Of a DNA stretch of 64,000 bases, positions 38,501 through 49,994 are shown piece after piece; positions within the stretch are counted from its first letter, which is position 1; each line of letters starts with the position of its first letter. The notes below the pieces were generated by a model. The model had not been told where the DNA came from. It saw only the letters and a list, made by a program, of their open reading frames with translations, and ran no database searches. The DNA lies in NCBI GenBank assembly GCA_026874595.1, contig CM049310.1, positions 37,837,558 through 37,901,557 on the forward strand, in the 5' to 3' direction. This DNA is from Sipunculus nudus (taxonomy: Eukaryota; Annelida; Sipuncula; Golfingiida; Sipunculidae). The position numbers and the translations under genes are program-made.

Positions 38501-39330
38501 GGCGAGCTGCCCTTCCTCAGCCAGCCGCGTTTTTTGTTGGGCTCTGCGGTAGATATTGTAGCGAACTAATTCTCGTGCCAAAAGTGCAGATCGTCTGCCA
38601 GGTCTGTCTGTGTCTGGGTTCGTACATTCCACGATGCGAGGGTAGTTAGAGTGCCTTTGTTTATCTTCTGCTTTCAACCGCTGTACGGGATCTCTGCCAG
38701 CTGTGGAAAAATTACCAGAGTGAAATGAACAGGCAATGATTAGATCACCTTTTCAAGCCCCTTCATCATCCGACGGAGGTGAGCAGTGTCTTCCTGAAGA
38801 GGGATGCTCAGTCACTTAGTTGGCTACCGGGGTCCACCGCTGCTTCGGTCAGTGTGTCCTGAGCCGCAGGTTCACGGCTGGAGCTTTAGGTGTACCTACA
38901 CTTGCAACGTCGTTTCTCCCCCATCGCCTCAGGTGTAATTTCAACTACTGCTGGATACATCATGATTTGCAGGTGACTTAGTTGAGATTGAGGAGAGCTT
39001 GCACTCTATTCCGGAGACATCTGAATATAGAGGCAAGAAGTGGTGAAGACGGATGGAGATGAATCAGGCTGCAGGAGTTGCGAGGATTGAAACAAGGAAC
39101 CTCCTACGGGGCTCCACTCCGATTATTTCTGTCAGGGTTGTTCCCTTAGCCTTTGCTATCATTTAACGCTCGCAAGGCTATTTAGGGGTTGCCTTACCTC
39201 TAGCCTTTACAAACGTTTCCCTCACAAGGCAGTTGGGGGTTGGCTCTTGAGTGCCAGATGATTCCATATGCCATTGGGCCTGCACACTGCACCTGAAAGG
39301 ATCAACCTGCTCCCAGATCCCTCAACGTTT
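35530..39330 (-). mobile_element. Decayed non-LTR retrotransposon (endonuclease + reverse transcriptase), minus strand
   Basis: Read on the minus strand, the pieces appear in the right order for a LINE. An APE-type endonuclease start lies near 38580-38640 (DTDRPGRRSALLARELVRYN). A later endonuclease part is at 38110-37960 (RSKHWHLMDYIITIRKSYRW). The linker before the RT is at 37535-37290 (SVLNRPSTTNDDTIARLPQT, then LDNIPSILEVEK). The C-terminal RT flank is at 36310-36190 (KTKIQVYKAVVINSLLYC, then YDTWTV), and the tail is near 35970-35920 (YKDSLKASLNN). Frames are broken by stops and shifts throughout, so the copy is dead. The pieces resemble the RTE/CFDP2-like elements common in invertebrates, but I do not assign a clade. 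It lies in the intron between SRCR exons F and G. The plus-strand open frames here (for example 37270-37704) are shadows. The element ends are approximate. Confidence 0.85.
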
Positions 39331-39384
39331 TGTCTAATCATAAGACCAATATATGCTATAAACAGGTGTCATGGTCAGGTAATA

Positions 39385-39427
39385 TAAAAGTCAGAGAGAC
39401 AGAGAGCGGGAGAGAGAGAGAGAGAGG
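39385..39427. repeat. (GA)n microsatellite
   Basis: Purine run of 'gagagaca' and 'gagagaga' units next to the retrotransposon boundary. Confidence 0.8.
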
Positions 39428-39549
39428 TTCCATTATAAACATATAAATGCACGATTAATAACTACAGCTGTGGAATTAGACTTGAATGGAGAATATAAGG
39501 AACCAGGTAGTTGTAAAAACTAACTTGCAGACCAATTTATCAGTTGCAG

Positions 39550-39618
39550 ATTTCAAGGGAACGATATGTAACGACGGCTGGGATGGTGTTGAGGGCGATC
39601 TCGCTTGTAAACTCCTAG
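39550..39618 (+). CDS. Exon G, SRCR domain core (GTICNDGWD)
   Basis: Acceptor 'ttatcagttgcag', donor 'actcctag|gtaagg'; 69 bp, phase 1 at both ends. It encodes FKGTICNDGWDGVEGDLACK followed by LLG, the hallmark G-TIC-DDGW...A.vvC..LG of scavenger receptor cysteine-rich domains. An alternative acceptor at 39530 is open, but only the one at 39549 keeps phase with exon F. Confidence 0.88.
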   Translation: MSRERYVTTAGMVLRAISLVNS

Positions 39619-39901
39619 GTAAGGCTTATCATTTTATTCGGTTATGACCCTACATTCTTTACTTCTGCTCATGTCTTCTGAATTATTTCCCCGAACCGAA
39701 CGCTTTCAGTGAAAACATAAGGCTTTTGAAACTGAAAATTATTTCAGTTTAGGTTTCAGCTTTGGCGGCAACGGTGTTATGGGGATAACTCCTTTCAAAT
39801 CAAGTCTGTCGTCTTTCCATCAATAATTATTTGTCACCATACTGAACGGAATTGACGATGTCGATTATGTATTTACTGTGTTTCCACTCAGGGTTGGGTT
39901 C

Positions 39902-40506
39902 AAATGCAACTCGATGCATTTAAATGCAAATGCAAATGTTATGTTATTTCCCCTAATGCAAAATGCAAATGCCAATGCTTTACCACTCATTGCATTTAAA
40001 TGCAAATGCAAATGCTTTACCAGTCCTTGCATTTAAATGCATATGCAAATGCATTCAGATTTTTTTCAAATGCAAGTGCAAATGCATTTTAGTGCTTTTA
40101 AATGCAAATGTCTATAATAAACAAAAACCTTTTTGGATCATTTTTATTATATAATAACAGCTAGCTACCCTTCCATGCATTCAAATTCATTACCTTGAGC
40201 AAATCGAATATAGCTACCCATATGGTAAGCTCAATTTTCCAGCATCCAACAAGAATTATATACAACAACATATTTTTGCTGCATGCAAAATGACAAAATA
40301 TTAAGAATTTGCATTTGACATTTGATTCACATTTCAAATGCAAATGCAAATGCCTAGCATTTTTTCAAATGCAAATGCAAATGAATTACATCAGTCTGAC
40401 TTCTTTTAAATGCAAATGCAAATGCGGGCTTTTCAAAATTTTTGCATTTAAATGCAAATGTAAATGTGCAACATTTAAATGCAAATGCAAATGCATTGGA
40501 CCCAAC
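39902..40506. repeat. ATGCAAAT-rich simple tandem tract
   Basis: Dense irregular copies of 'aatgcaaatgcaaatg' at 39902-40110 and 40306-40506, separated by ~200 bp of unique sequence. The core ATGCAAAT is the octamer recognised by POU-domain factors. The array is a degenerate 6-bp tandem repeat interrupted by 'tgcatttaa' spacers. Confidence 0.8.
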
Positions 40507-40753
40507 TCTGGTTTCCAAAATAGATCCATACAAATAAATGGCATTGCGCTTTGTTATTATGTTTCTGTAATGTTTCTGCACCAAATCTTCACAAGTCAGT
40601 TTAAATAATATAATATTACAGTACAACTTCGTGCCTTTCATATCTACTTATTAAAATGGGTGAGTTTTACAAGAACATAATTATATAATTCACAGTACAC
40701 GGCACCTGCAAGCAAATACAGGGGAACCTCCGAAGTACGAGATGTGAACAATA

Positions 40754-40758
<5 letters not shown>

Positions 40759-40805
<47 letters not shown>
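40759..40805. repeat. (AT)n microsatellite
   Basis: Uninterrupted alternating A/T run of about 46 bp. Confidence 0.95.
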
Positions 40806-40808
<3 letters not shown>

Positions 40809-42001
40809 ATATAGATATATGATCAACTACATTCTACTCGCAAAGTTCAAGTAAATAGAAAATAACACTTTTTGGAATAGACTTTAATGTGTATATTTAA
40901 TTTTAAAATGGGAAATTCAACTACTAAGACATCTATATTATTAACTGATGCCTCGAGCCTTTTTTAACCATTTCCACACAAGCAGGCTAATGTTCTCATT
41001 TGGCGTTCGCACACGCCAGAGTGTGCGATTAATGTTCGCATTCCGAGCAAACTTGTGAAGAATTTCGTCTTGTTTTCTTTCCATTGCAGTTGCATATATC
41101 AAGTAATTTTCCAACAATTATAAGAAAAATAACAGAAAAATAACTCCACTGAATTAAAATTGTAGGTAATCTGACAGTGTTTGAATTTGGCTTTCATTAT
41201 GTAGTGGTAAAAAAAGTGTTTGTTTCATGAGCCCACAACTGAATTTGCAGACCCGCTCATAAGATTTGCTCGAACATGTGACGTCAGCCTAAGTTCAGCT
41301 TATAAACTTCAGTTCAGCCACCAGGCGGACCTTCGGTTCTGTCGTAGGTACTAAAAAAGAAACTAATTAAGGTCTAAGAAAACAAACCTAGCCGCAGAGA
41401 GGGCAAATACGCCCGTCATTTTCACCCCTAGTACCCCAATGGCTTACCCAGCACACCCCCCGCCCAGGCCATAGAAGCTCCTATGATCGTTTGATAGCCA
41501 CGCACACTGCACAGTCGATCGGCTCGCCACTCAAGATAAAAAAAAATTCGGAGTTTTGCTTTTGCCCTAGGCTCGCCTGTCGCTTTGCCCGTAATAGAGA
41601 TTTGACAGCTCCGTTCCTCGATAACTTTCCGTTATTCAGAGAAGAGAGGTGCCCGTAGTTCCTTTAAAAAGGAAAAAAAAACAAAGTATCATTCTCAGGC
41701 TTGAAGAAGCACCTTGCATATGTAAAAAATATTTAATTTACCTGACAATGAAAAACAACAGACGAAGTAATTTCAATGACAGGTGGACCAGTATACATGT
41801 ATAGATATAATATGAAGCCGTAAATTTAAATATTTGAAAGGTGTGTGTAGGATTTTTTGGGTATTGAAACATTTTTTTTTGTATTTATGCGAATTAGTTT
41901 AGTCATAGGGGAAAAGATATCTTTCTAATTATTTATTCCATTACAGTATACATATGTGTAAATGTATAGTTGGGTTAATGTATATTATTTCAATAAAGAC
42001 T

Positions 42002-42727
42002 TCTTTTCCTTAAACAGGATACTGACGCTTCATGTTAATGCAACCATTTAATGTTTTCCTTAATAGTTTAATGCAATCAATAACATTTCCTTAAACAGGA
42101 CACTCTGGCTTCATGTCAATGCAACCATTAAATGTTTTCCTTAATAGGGTACTCTGGCTTCATGTTTATGCAATCAATAAAGTTTCCTCAAACAGGTCAC
42201 TCTGGCTTCATGTCAATGCAACCATTAAATGAATTCTTTGACAGGGTAGACTGGTTTATATCAATCCAATCTTTAAATATTTTTCTCTAACAGGGTACCC
42301 TGGCCTCATATCAATGCAATCAATAACATTTCCTTTAAAAGGATACTCTGGCTCAATGTCAATGCAATCATTAAATGTTTTCCTCAATAGTTTATTCTGG
42401 CTTAATGTCAATGCAACCATAAAATGTTTTCCTCAAAAGGGTACTCTGGCTTCATGTCAATGCAATCAATAACATTCCCTTAAACAGGATACTTTTATGT
42501 CAATGCAACCATGAAATGTTTTCCCTAACAGGGTATACTGGCTTCAAGTCAATCCAGTCATTAAATGGTTTCTTTAACAGGGTAGCCTGGCTTTATGTCA
42601 ATCCAATCTTTTAAATCTGTTCTCTAACAGGATACCCTGCCTTCATATCAATGAAAACAATAACATTTCCTTTAACAGGATACTTTGGCGTCATGTCAGT
42701 GCAATCATTAAATGTTTTCTCTCACAG
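42002..42727 (+). repeat. Minisatellite made of copies of the exon H splice-acceptor junction
   Basis: About 15 tandem units of ~45-60 bp lie directly upstream of the real exon H acceptor. Each unit has the form pyrimidine tract, 'aacag' or 'aatag', then 'ggtactctggcttcatgtca' and 'atgcaaccattaaatg'. The true exon begins 'ggtactctggctttgtttct', so the units carry copies of the intron end plus the first ~17 exon bases. Near-perfect decoys occur after AG at 42098, 42147, 42195, 42293, 42441 and 42530. Confidence 0.9.
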
Positions 42728-42913
42728 GGTACTCTGGCTTTGTTTCTATGTATGAGGATGTTAAACCAGGAAGTGGAGATATTGTTCTTGGCGGGTTAAA
42801 CTGTGATGGCACGGAGCCGGACCTGGTTGATTGTAAAAGGACAAAAGACATCGGGAGCACGGAATGTGACCATTCGGAGGATATCGGTATTGTCTGTCTC
42901 ACATCAGAAACAG
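42728..42913 (+). CDS. Exon H, second half of the SRCR domain
   Basis: Acceptor 'ttttctctcacag', donor 'gaaacag|gtaagg'; 186 bp, phase 1 at both ends. It encodes YSGFVSMYEDVKPGSGDIVL, then GLNCDGTEPDLVDC and SEDIGIVCL, the C-terminal half of an SRCR domain. Over exons G and H six Cys are present in the group A pattern (no extra pair of group B), and coding over three exons also suits group A. Several upstream decoy acceptors compete with the true one (see the minisatellite entry). Confidence 0.92.
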
Positions 42914-44478
42914 GTAAGGTTAAAAAGAGCGGAAGGTTAACATGAAGTGTGAAATGTAACTTGGACATTTGAATAATGTGTTTCGTCCTTTAAAACCCAG
43001 TCACACTAGAGGTGGAATATATAAAATTCTTATATATATTCCTGGATATTATAACTGCATTATAAAATTCTAATCGTATTATGTGTGCATTTCAAATACT
43101 CCGGGCCCATTCTTATGGGCGGCCCGAACGTTTTACTCATGCTGAAAACTAGATGTGCATTCGGAATGGAGAAAATTCTATCTACCCTATGACTCTTTTC
43201 TAAGTATTCATAGGGCATTCCAGCATCTTTCGACATCATGCATCTGGATTGCCGCCGGAATCCATTTTGACAGAAAAAATAATACCCCAGCTGTAATGCA
43301 GTTCGAATGCCGTCGGAACCTCCCGACTGGCCCTCGAATGATTCCGGACGTAATTCAGAACACCACCTTTAGACGCGGTAATTTTTATTATATTCGAACA
43401 CATTCAAAGTTCATTTTTAGTATTCATACTATATTCTGTTTGAATTCATGAACGTTCGAACAATAATCGGCGGCCATTCCGGGAATGTTCTGACTGCATT
43501 CGAGGTGAATTCGCACATCATTATTTTTAACAGCATTCTGAATAATATCTGCTGTGTTCCAAATACATTCGAGCTGCAATTGTGAGCTAATACACCAGGG
43601 ATGTGCAAGCATCATTCGAGCCGGGTTCGAGGCCTATTCTGAGCATTCTAACAGCATTATTTTAAAGTTTTAAGGATATAGGTCAATTTTGACCCCCCCC
43701 CCCCCCGAATGAAGCGCGATTTTGGAAAATAGTTAAGTCCGGCTATTTCTGCTTGATTCCTCTGATTCCGAATAAGTGTGACAATGATTTTATTGAAAAT
43801 TGTGGTATTTTAGTTCAATTAATTTTTTTTAGACAGGAATTATACAATGATTGTTTCTGATTAATATGGTGATATTGGGTGGATTTAGGAAGGTGACCCC
43901 GCCCCCGACTGAAAACTTGAAAACAAATCATACTTATTACCTTTATCAGGATTTCTTCCTTCCCTCCACAAGTGATAGATATTTATAAGGTCCACACATC
44001 TTCACCTTGGCCATAGTGCTGCGCTCCCTCTACCTCCCCGCCTGTCCTATAACCGCTATCCGATACAATAAAGGAATACTTAGTAAATAAAATCAAACTA
44101 AGCTTTTAATGTGAGCACTGAATTGTCATGTGTGTTTTTTTTAATTGTATCAATATATAGATGGAATATATCCGGAAAGTGTTGGTCAATTTTTCATTTA
44201 AATATTTGACCATAACTACAATTATCTGCAAATGTGCATGCTTGTTTAAACGGCGACAGTTACAAAAGTGTCACAAACGGAGCCTATATAATGTAGACAA
44301 AAATAAATCCCATACTCAATAAATAAATCTGCAACAATGTGTGTATATCATTGAAACCTAAATATTTATCTTTCTGCCATCAGACATGTAAATAAAGAAA
44401 GTTAACAATTACACAGTGCTTTGCCTATGTAACTCGTTATTGTCAACGGCTGAATTTGAACACGATGCCATTTTTCAG
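42914..44478 (+). other. Intron H-I: CATTCGAA-rich repeat and poly-C
   Basis: Between about 43080 and 43650 the sequence is rich in degenerate 'cattcgaa/gcattc' words and looks like an old simple repeat or a decayed element. A C14 run lies at 43693-43706. Nothing coding is seen. Confidence 0.5.
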
Positions 44479-44618
44479 TATGTTCTGAGTCACTCGTGGC
44501 CGGCTACGAGGTGGAGCCAGAGAGTTTCAGCAGCAGTTCGGGTTCAGACTTTGGTTCCATTGCCCTTAATGCTCATGGAGGCTGGAAAGCCGATGCCTTT
44601 GATAAACAATGGGTACAG
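44479..44618 (+). CDS. Exon I, first F5/8 type C (discoidin) domain, part 1
   Basis: Acceptor 'gatgccatttttcag', donor 'gggtacag|gtaggt'; 140 bp, enters in phase 1 and leaves in phase 0. It encodes CSESLVAGYEVEPESFSSSS and, later, HGGWKADAFDKQWVQ. The opening Cys and the '.GGW.A....QW.QVDL' pattern (QVDL completed by exon J) are typical of discoidin domains. Confidence 0.9.
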
Positions 44619-45585
44619 GTAGGTACCAAAAAACTGAGTGGTAATCAGGAATGATTGAGTGCAGAATTAATGAGTGCCAGTGTAACCATCCAAGTTTTTA
44701 ACCTACATACCCTCTGAGCCACAAAGGCAGATCAAATAATAATAATACAGCCAAATCTTAGTTTTAAGACTACCCGCGGGATTGGCAAAATTGGTCTCAA
44801 TTCACAGGCGGTCTCATTAGACAGGTCAATTGAAACCAATGTGGATGATTTTGCGTCACTCAAGGGAGGTTTCTTAATAGACAGGTGGTCTTATATGACA
44901 GGTGGTCTTTCAGACAGGTTCCACTGTATATCGAGGCCCCGTGTCTCACAGAAACAAACCGAATAGAAGTTCAAAGGCAAATTGGACTCCCAATAGTACC
45001 CGAAAAGCAAAATAAATTCCCAATAGAACCTGAAAGAGCAAATGCAATCCAAATAGAACCTCAAAGAAAATTAAAATTAAAATAGAATCTTGGAGTCAAA
45101 ATAAAATCCTTGTAGTATCCCAGCAGAGAGACTTTAATGTACTAATTGTACAGTTTATATAGTCTTCCAATTTAATTTTCAATTTGTTTAAATCACCTTT
45201 CTTCATTTGAAGTGATTGACCTTAAATAATTCTTGCTGCTTGGTATTTAAATCTATTGACAGGAATACTTTTCTTATCAGCAAGTGTTAGAAATAGAGTA
45301 TTATTTCAAACAGAGTAAAATAGATAGGCAGTAATTTCTTATCAATGTTAAAATTCATAAGATTTCCTCTAAAAGTGATGTTACTGGTGTATTTTCCTAT
45401 ATTGAGCAGATACATCCACAGACCACTTTGTATGTATCTATTAATATATACTTTGCATTTGTGCGTTACTTGTTCTTCAGCTGCCCTTGTCCTCAGATTA
45501 CTGTGGCGCCATCTACATATCATCTGAATAGAGACGGATCGGAATTTTGTTTCTTTCTTTTCACAAAATAAAATTGTGTTATAGG

Positions 45586-46148
45586 TAGAGCCCGGCACCA
45601 CCGAGGTTAGATCAAGCTTAGCCAAGTTTATCAAGAGGCGCCGCCGATATTTCAGTGAGCCGAAGTCAGCCGATTTTGTGAATCTCAGTTTGGCTTGAGA
45701 ATAAATTAATACAAAAGATCAATCTTTTACAATTATAAATATAACCAACTAATGCAAAGTTAATTTGTCATTCTGTAAAGCTGTCACAGTTGGGAAGATC
45801 ATTTGTAAAATGGCTCAGGCTGTTATTTTTTTTTCGCTGAAAGGAAACGATGTGATCGTTTAGGTATGAAAGTTTGGCTTATGAAACTTTCATGGATAAA
45901 CTAAACTTGAACGGCTAATTAATCACAAACTAATTAAATGTAAAATGTATGCAGTATGTCACACGTAATATAGATAATTTGTTTAAATAAAATGGTACTT
46001 TGTAACATGGTCGCAAGAATAGGCTTTCAGATCAGTTTAAGTCAGCCGACATTTGGCGAGCCGAATCAAGCCTCGAGACTTGGCTAAAGTCAGCCGTCCT
46101 TTGTCCGAGCCTGCCGCTTTAGTGTGGCAAACACGGTCCTGGGCTCTA
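45586..46148. mobile_element. hAT-like MITE with short terminal inverted repeats and imperfect 8-bp TSD
   Basis: The left end 'tagagcccggcaccaccg' and the reverse complement of the right end 'tagagcccaggaccgtgt' match over the first eight bases and beyond. Flanking octamers gttatagg (45578-45585) and attatggg (46149-46156) agree at six of eight positions. Sub-terminal copies of 'agccgaagtcagccga'-like motifs occur near both ends. No transposase is present. The hAT label rests on the TIR style and the 8-bp TSD. Confidence 0.6.
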
Positions 46149-46238
46149 ATTATGGGTATATCGATCTTTCCATGCCTTACAGACACAGTCCAGGGACGTG
46201 GATGCAGCAACACCTGCTGGACATATAGTCCACAAGCG

Positions 46239-46242
<4 letters not shown>

Positions 46243-46272
<30 letters not shown>
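46243..46272. repeat. (AT)n microsatellite
   Basis: Alternating A/T run just 3' of the MITE. Confidence 0.9.
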
Positions 46273-46277
<5 letters not shown>

Positions 46278-47832
46278 GTAAGTATGTGTACAGAACTGTA
46301 TATTCGTAGGAGAAAGCCAGTAAGTCTAGATTGTTAGTAGGATCAGCCCATAATTTCAATATATTTGTTACATGTTAAATACATGTATCCAAAGAAGAGA
46401 AACAGTTGCCGGAGCATTCATGAAGGTTTGTAGGTTGGAAAAGATTTACTTTTTACAATCTAATACTTATAAAGAGAAGTTTTTCCACTTTTGTCCTCAG
46501 TGCTCTCAAAAAACACATTGCGTATGACACTGTGTTATAGCTCATTTTAAAGGCTATTGTTCTCTCAGTGACCTTGCCGATTATTTAATATTTAATGTAC
46601 ACATCATTTAGGGCGATTTTTGCGTATTTTTAAGCAAATAACGGAATGCCTCCATGTTCACTTGGTGGTTTTCACGACACATGCAGCGTAGGACACACTC
46701 GCAGAATCAAGGACTCTTTTGCATATGAATAACTCCTGCTGTCTGACTAGTGTCAGTGACGGATTATAGTATGTTTGGCCTGACATTTGACCCAGTCACT
46801 GGCCCACTTGCATGATAGGTAAATGTGAAGAATATCTGACTCTCGATTTATGAAAAGGAAGGGTCCAATCCAGGAGCATTAATAAAAAAACTTATAAAAG
46901 GCCCCAGGGTCCGGAAAAGGGGAAGAGGGGGCTGTAGGCGGCAAAATTTGGTTTGAAATTCTAGAAGATTGCGGCGGCCGAAAAGGAAGGGTGGGGGTGG
47001 GTGGTGGTGGGGGGATGGTCCGGACCTCCTGAACCCCCCCCCCCCCCCATGTGTCCACTTTTTCTTCTGCCGAGGTATATACATTCCCGTTTCTTTGTTT
47101 AAGAACAGCCTCCTTTTATTGATTTTACATTTGATTCATCTTTCATATCTTCCTTACATCAAACTATACCCCTAACAAAAATAATAAATGTAACCAATCA
47201 GTCCCATTCCGGTTCTCAAATGTAAACATCCTCACTGACCAGATCTTCAAAGTTAACATACCGATTTATGAATTTCTTGCCACAAGCATAGCGCCACAAC
47301 ATACGTGTTATTTGTACATCATTAGTTTGGGATCGTGCATTCTTATGTACACGTTCTTAGTTGTCATTTGACAGATTCAGATATAAAGCCTCCATGACAG
47401 ATCTCTACGTATAATTTGTTGCAGATAAAAGTGTAGAGTAATGCAATGTCATTGATATGTCCATAGTTTATATAATAATTTTCCTCCTATAATGTTCATA
47501 GGTTTCCTCAATATTACACAGATAATGGGATGGACCGGGGGCATGGCTCCCTCCAGCATGGACGCTATCATGACTCGTTGAGTCATTTTCGTATACAAGT
47601 CAGTTTTTCAGATAAAATTGAGGTTGTGACATGCACCTGAAGAGTTACCGTGACCTTTCTTTAATAATACTTAAATTATACTATTCACACGAAAGAGAAT
47701 TCCCACGAGTGGAGCAATGCAAGGTTGTTCCGAAATTTAGCACCGATGGATCCGGATATATGTTCATAACTTATGGCACTATGTAAAATACTTATCTGTA
47801 CGTAATATCTAAACTCATATTTCATATTAAAG

Positions 47833-47979
47833 GTTGACCTGCGGTTCAAACATAAGCTGACAGGTGTGAGAATAAAGGGACATTCTGACGTGGATCGCTG
47901 GGTCACCAAGTTCATGATTCAGATGAGTACCGACGGTGAAACATGGACGACTAACACCGATTCTGACGGAAATGAAGTG
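47833..47979 (+). CDS. Exon J, first F5/8 type C domain, part 2
   Basis: Acceptor 'catatttcatattaaag', donor 'gaagtg|gtaagt'; 147 bp, phase 0 at both ends. It encodes VDLRFKHKLTGVRIKGHSDV, then RWVTKFMIQMSTDGETW, the central discoidin strands (VDL......v.gv.i.G......wV..f.v..S.DG..W). Confidence 0.93.
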
Positions 47980-48336
47980 GTAAGTAAGCTTAAAGTTTCC
48001 ATACATTTACTGATTAATCCACTGACCGTTGACCTTGAATAATTGATGGGTTTAATATTTAACAGTCTATAAATATCAAATGTCATACGGTATTCGACCT
48101 ACTTCTAAAACTGTCATTGTAATGTAATACTTAAGTGTGCACGGTAGTGAAATCAGATTGACTAACAAATTGAGTTCCCTTGTTAATGTGCAGTCATGTT
48201 AGGTCAATCATAAGTGATAAAGCAGCCTCTCTTGGTTCCACTTACTGTACACTTGAAATGTCACCTGAGCATTTCAACATCTTGGAACATTGTTACTAAG
48301 AGACGTTATGATAAAAATTTTGTGTGACGTCACCAG

Positions 48337-48475
48337 CTGTATGACGGTAACAAGGACCGTGACACACTGCGGAGTCACTTCTGGTCTCCCCCGGTACTTG
48401 CACGTTACCTGAAACTGATGATCGTGGAATCAAACGGGGATCCTGCCCTTCGCTTTGACGTCCATGGATGCACCG
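48337..48475 (+). CDS. Exon K, first F5/8 type C domain, part 3
   Basis: Acceptor 'gtgacgtcaccag', donor 'gcaccg|gtaggt'; 139 bp, enters in phase 0 and leaves in phase 1. It encodes LYDGNKDRDTLRSHFWSPPV, then ARYLKLMIVE and ALRFDVHGC. This is the N.D......F..P..ARYlrl........lR.el.GC ending of discoidin domains, and the terminal Cys pairs with the first Cys in exon I. Confidence 0.95.
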
Positions 48476-48780
48476 GTAGGTATGAAAGACAGTGTAAATG
48501 AAATACATTTTATTATACATAATGCCATATTTTAGCCCTTAATTAATGGAAAAACCAAGTGCTAATTCAATGCCAAACCTTTCAACGCTTAGCCCTGTTT
48601 GAAAATATGGCACATAGTATTGATATTTTACGATAATTTCTAAATGACTCTTGGAAATGATTAAGGAATGTCACAATGTACAAGCAAGAACAAGTGAATA
48701 TTTCACCTACAGGGGATATATAGTAATAGAAACATAGTTATAATAATAAATAAACTAATATTATAATAGTAATAATAATA

Positions 48781-48840
<60 letters not shown>

Positions 48841-49758
48841 GCAGTCCAGACTGGTACTGTTTCTTTAATCAGTTATTACCCCCCCCCCCTTTAACAGTTA
48901 TGTGTCAAATATGAGGGGAAATGTGCGATACTTCCTAATTTATCATGTTCACAGAAGAATCACTTACACACACACACACATTTTTTTTACATCAGCGTTC
49001 TTGCAGTGTCAGAACGCCAGTGATATTCTGACCAGTCATGCAAAGGCGTGCATTTCAGGGGCCAGGGCCATCTAAGTTTACAGGAATCCCTGGAGGGGGG
49101 GGGGGACAATGGCCCCTGATTGTGAGGGTGGGATGTATGTCTTACACAGCATGAAACAACCTGAAATGCCCTTTCCATGATTTCCATACTTTTACAACGG
49201 TCTCGTTAAAATATAGGCGCTTACACTGACGTGAATATATTGAGTTACCTAAATATGTATCTTTTCATTTACCACTGGTTATAGAATTTAATGTTAATAT
49301 AACCTGCATAATCTGTTATGTAACGTGAATAAAAAACAATCTTTCACCCAGACCTATGTAAGACATAGAAATATTTTTAATATCTTTAAGACCGCATTTC
49401 AAATATAAATCTATTATAAATGTCCGGCTGGATGGTTCGCCCTGGCCGTATACGTATCAAGTATCCGTGTTACATTTTAGAGGTCAAAACTGAAATAAAG
49501 ATATATTTCACTGTACTGTTATTAACCGTTGAATATAATCGATTGTATAAAATATATATTTCAATGACATAATTACTTGAAATACACTCGTGTATATATA
49601 TATATATATTATCATTATTATTTTTATTTTTCGTGCACTTACAGTTCGGTGATCCTGTGCTTTACGAATTATTTCCGCCAGTGCATTACAGACACATGTT
49701 ATTCCAGTTTAAAATAATTCATCTGGTATGGATACTTTCTTGTGGCCACGTCTTACAG
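48476..49758 (+). other. Intron K-L: microsatellites, otherwise nothing recognised
   Basis: Holds an interrupted (AT)n tract at 48785-48840, a G run near 49097-49105, (CA)n near 48967-48979 and a short (AT)n tract at 49592-49608. No element ends or exons recognised. Confidence 0.55.
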
Positions 49759-49968
49759 ATTCATCATTAGAGTACGCTACGGCTTACCAGAGCTCTGTCC
49801 TGATGGGAGGATTTGCTGAGCTAGCTGTGGATGGAAACTCTAACGGAGAATTCAAGGGAGGAAGTTGCACCCACACCATGGAGGAGCGACACCCATGGTG
49901 GGCCGTGGACATGGGTCGCGAGATGGTGCTTGATGGCCTCCGGATTGTTAACAGGGCGGACTGCTGCG
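49759..49968 (+). CDS. Exon L, F-type lectin (fucolectin/FTP) domain, part 1
   Basis: Acceptor 'ggccacgtcttacag', donor 'tgctgcg|gtgggt'; 210 bp, phase 1 at both ends. It encodes YATAYQSSVLMGGFAELAVD GN, then SCTHTMEERHPWWAVDMG and RIVNRADCCG. This is the fucolectin pattern A.QSS...GG.A..AVDGN...SCTHT....PWW.VDLG...... I.NR.DCC. The His and first Arg of the HX26RXDX4R fucose-binding motif are present with exact spacing. A tRNA-type SINE begins only ~27 bp after the donor. Confidence 0.95.
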
Positions 49969-49994
49969 GTGGGTAATAAGTACTGCTGTAATAT

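Larger units (their letters stand above)
39619..41999 (+). other. Intron G-H (first part): ATGCAAAT-rich tract, (AT)n and unrecognised sequence
   Basis: Contains the octamer-like tract listed separately and an (AT)n tract. A GC-richer unique stretch lies around 41390-41640 ('gccgcagagagggcaaatac' and following), which I do not recognise. No exon is evident. Confidence 0.5.
44619..47832 (+). other. Intron I-J: short repeats, MITE, (AT)n and unique sequence
   Basis: Around 44800-44935 there is a run of related pieces ('agacaggtcaattgaaacc', 'agacaggtggtcttatatga', 'gacaggtggtctttcagaca'). Around 44950-45090 there is a loose A-rich tandem ('ccaatagaacctgaaagagc' and variants). The MITE and (AT)n tract are listed separately. 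A C16 run lies at 47033-47048. No exon is evident. Confidence 0.5.

Noticed and set aside
42002-42727. Reading the minisatellite units as real micro-exons of a repeated domain
   Set aside because: Units have acceptors but no matching donors, and several contain in-frame stops. They look like duplicated acceptor junctions, not exons.
46848-47175. Gly/Pro/His-rich open frames on both strands
   Set aside because: They arise from the G-rich and C16 homopolymer tracts; no splice context or motif supports coding.
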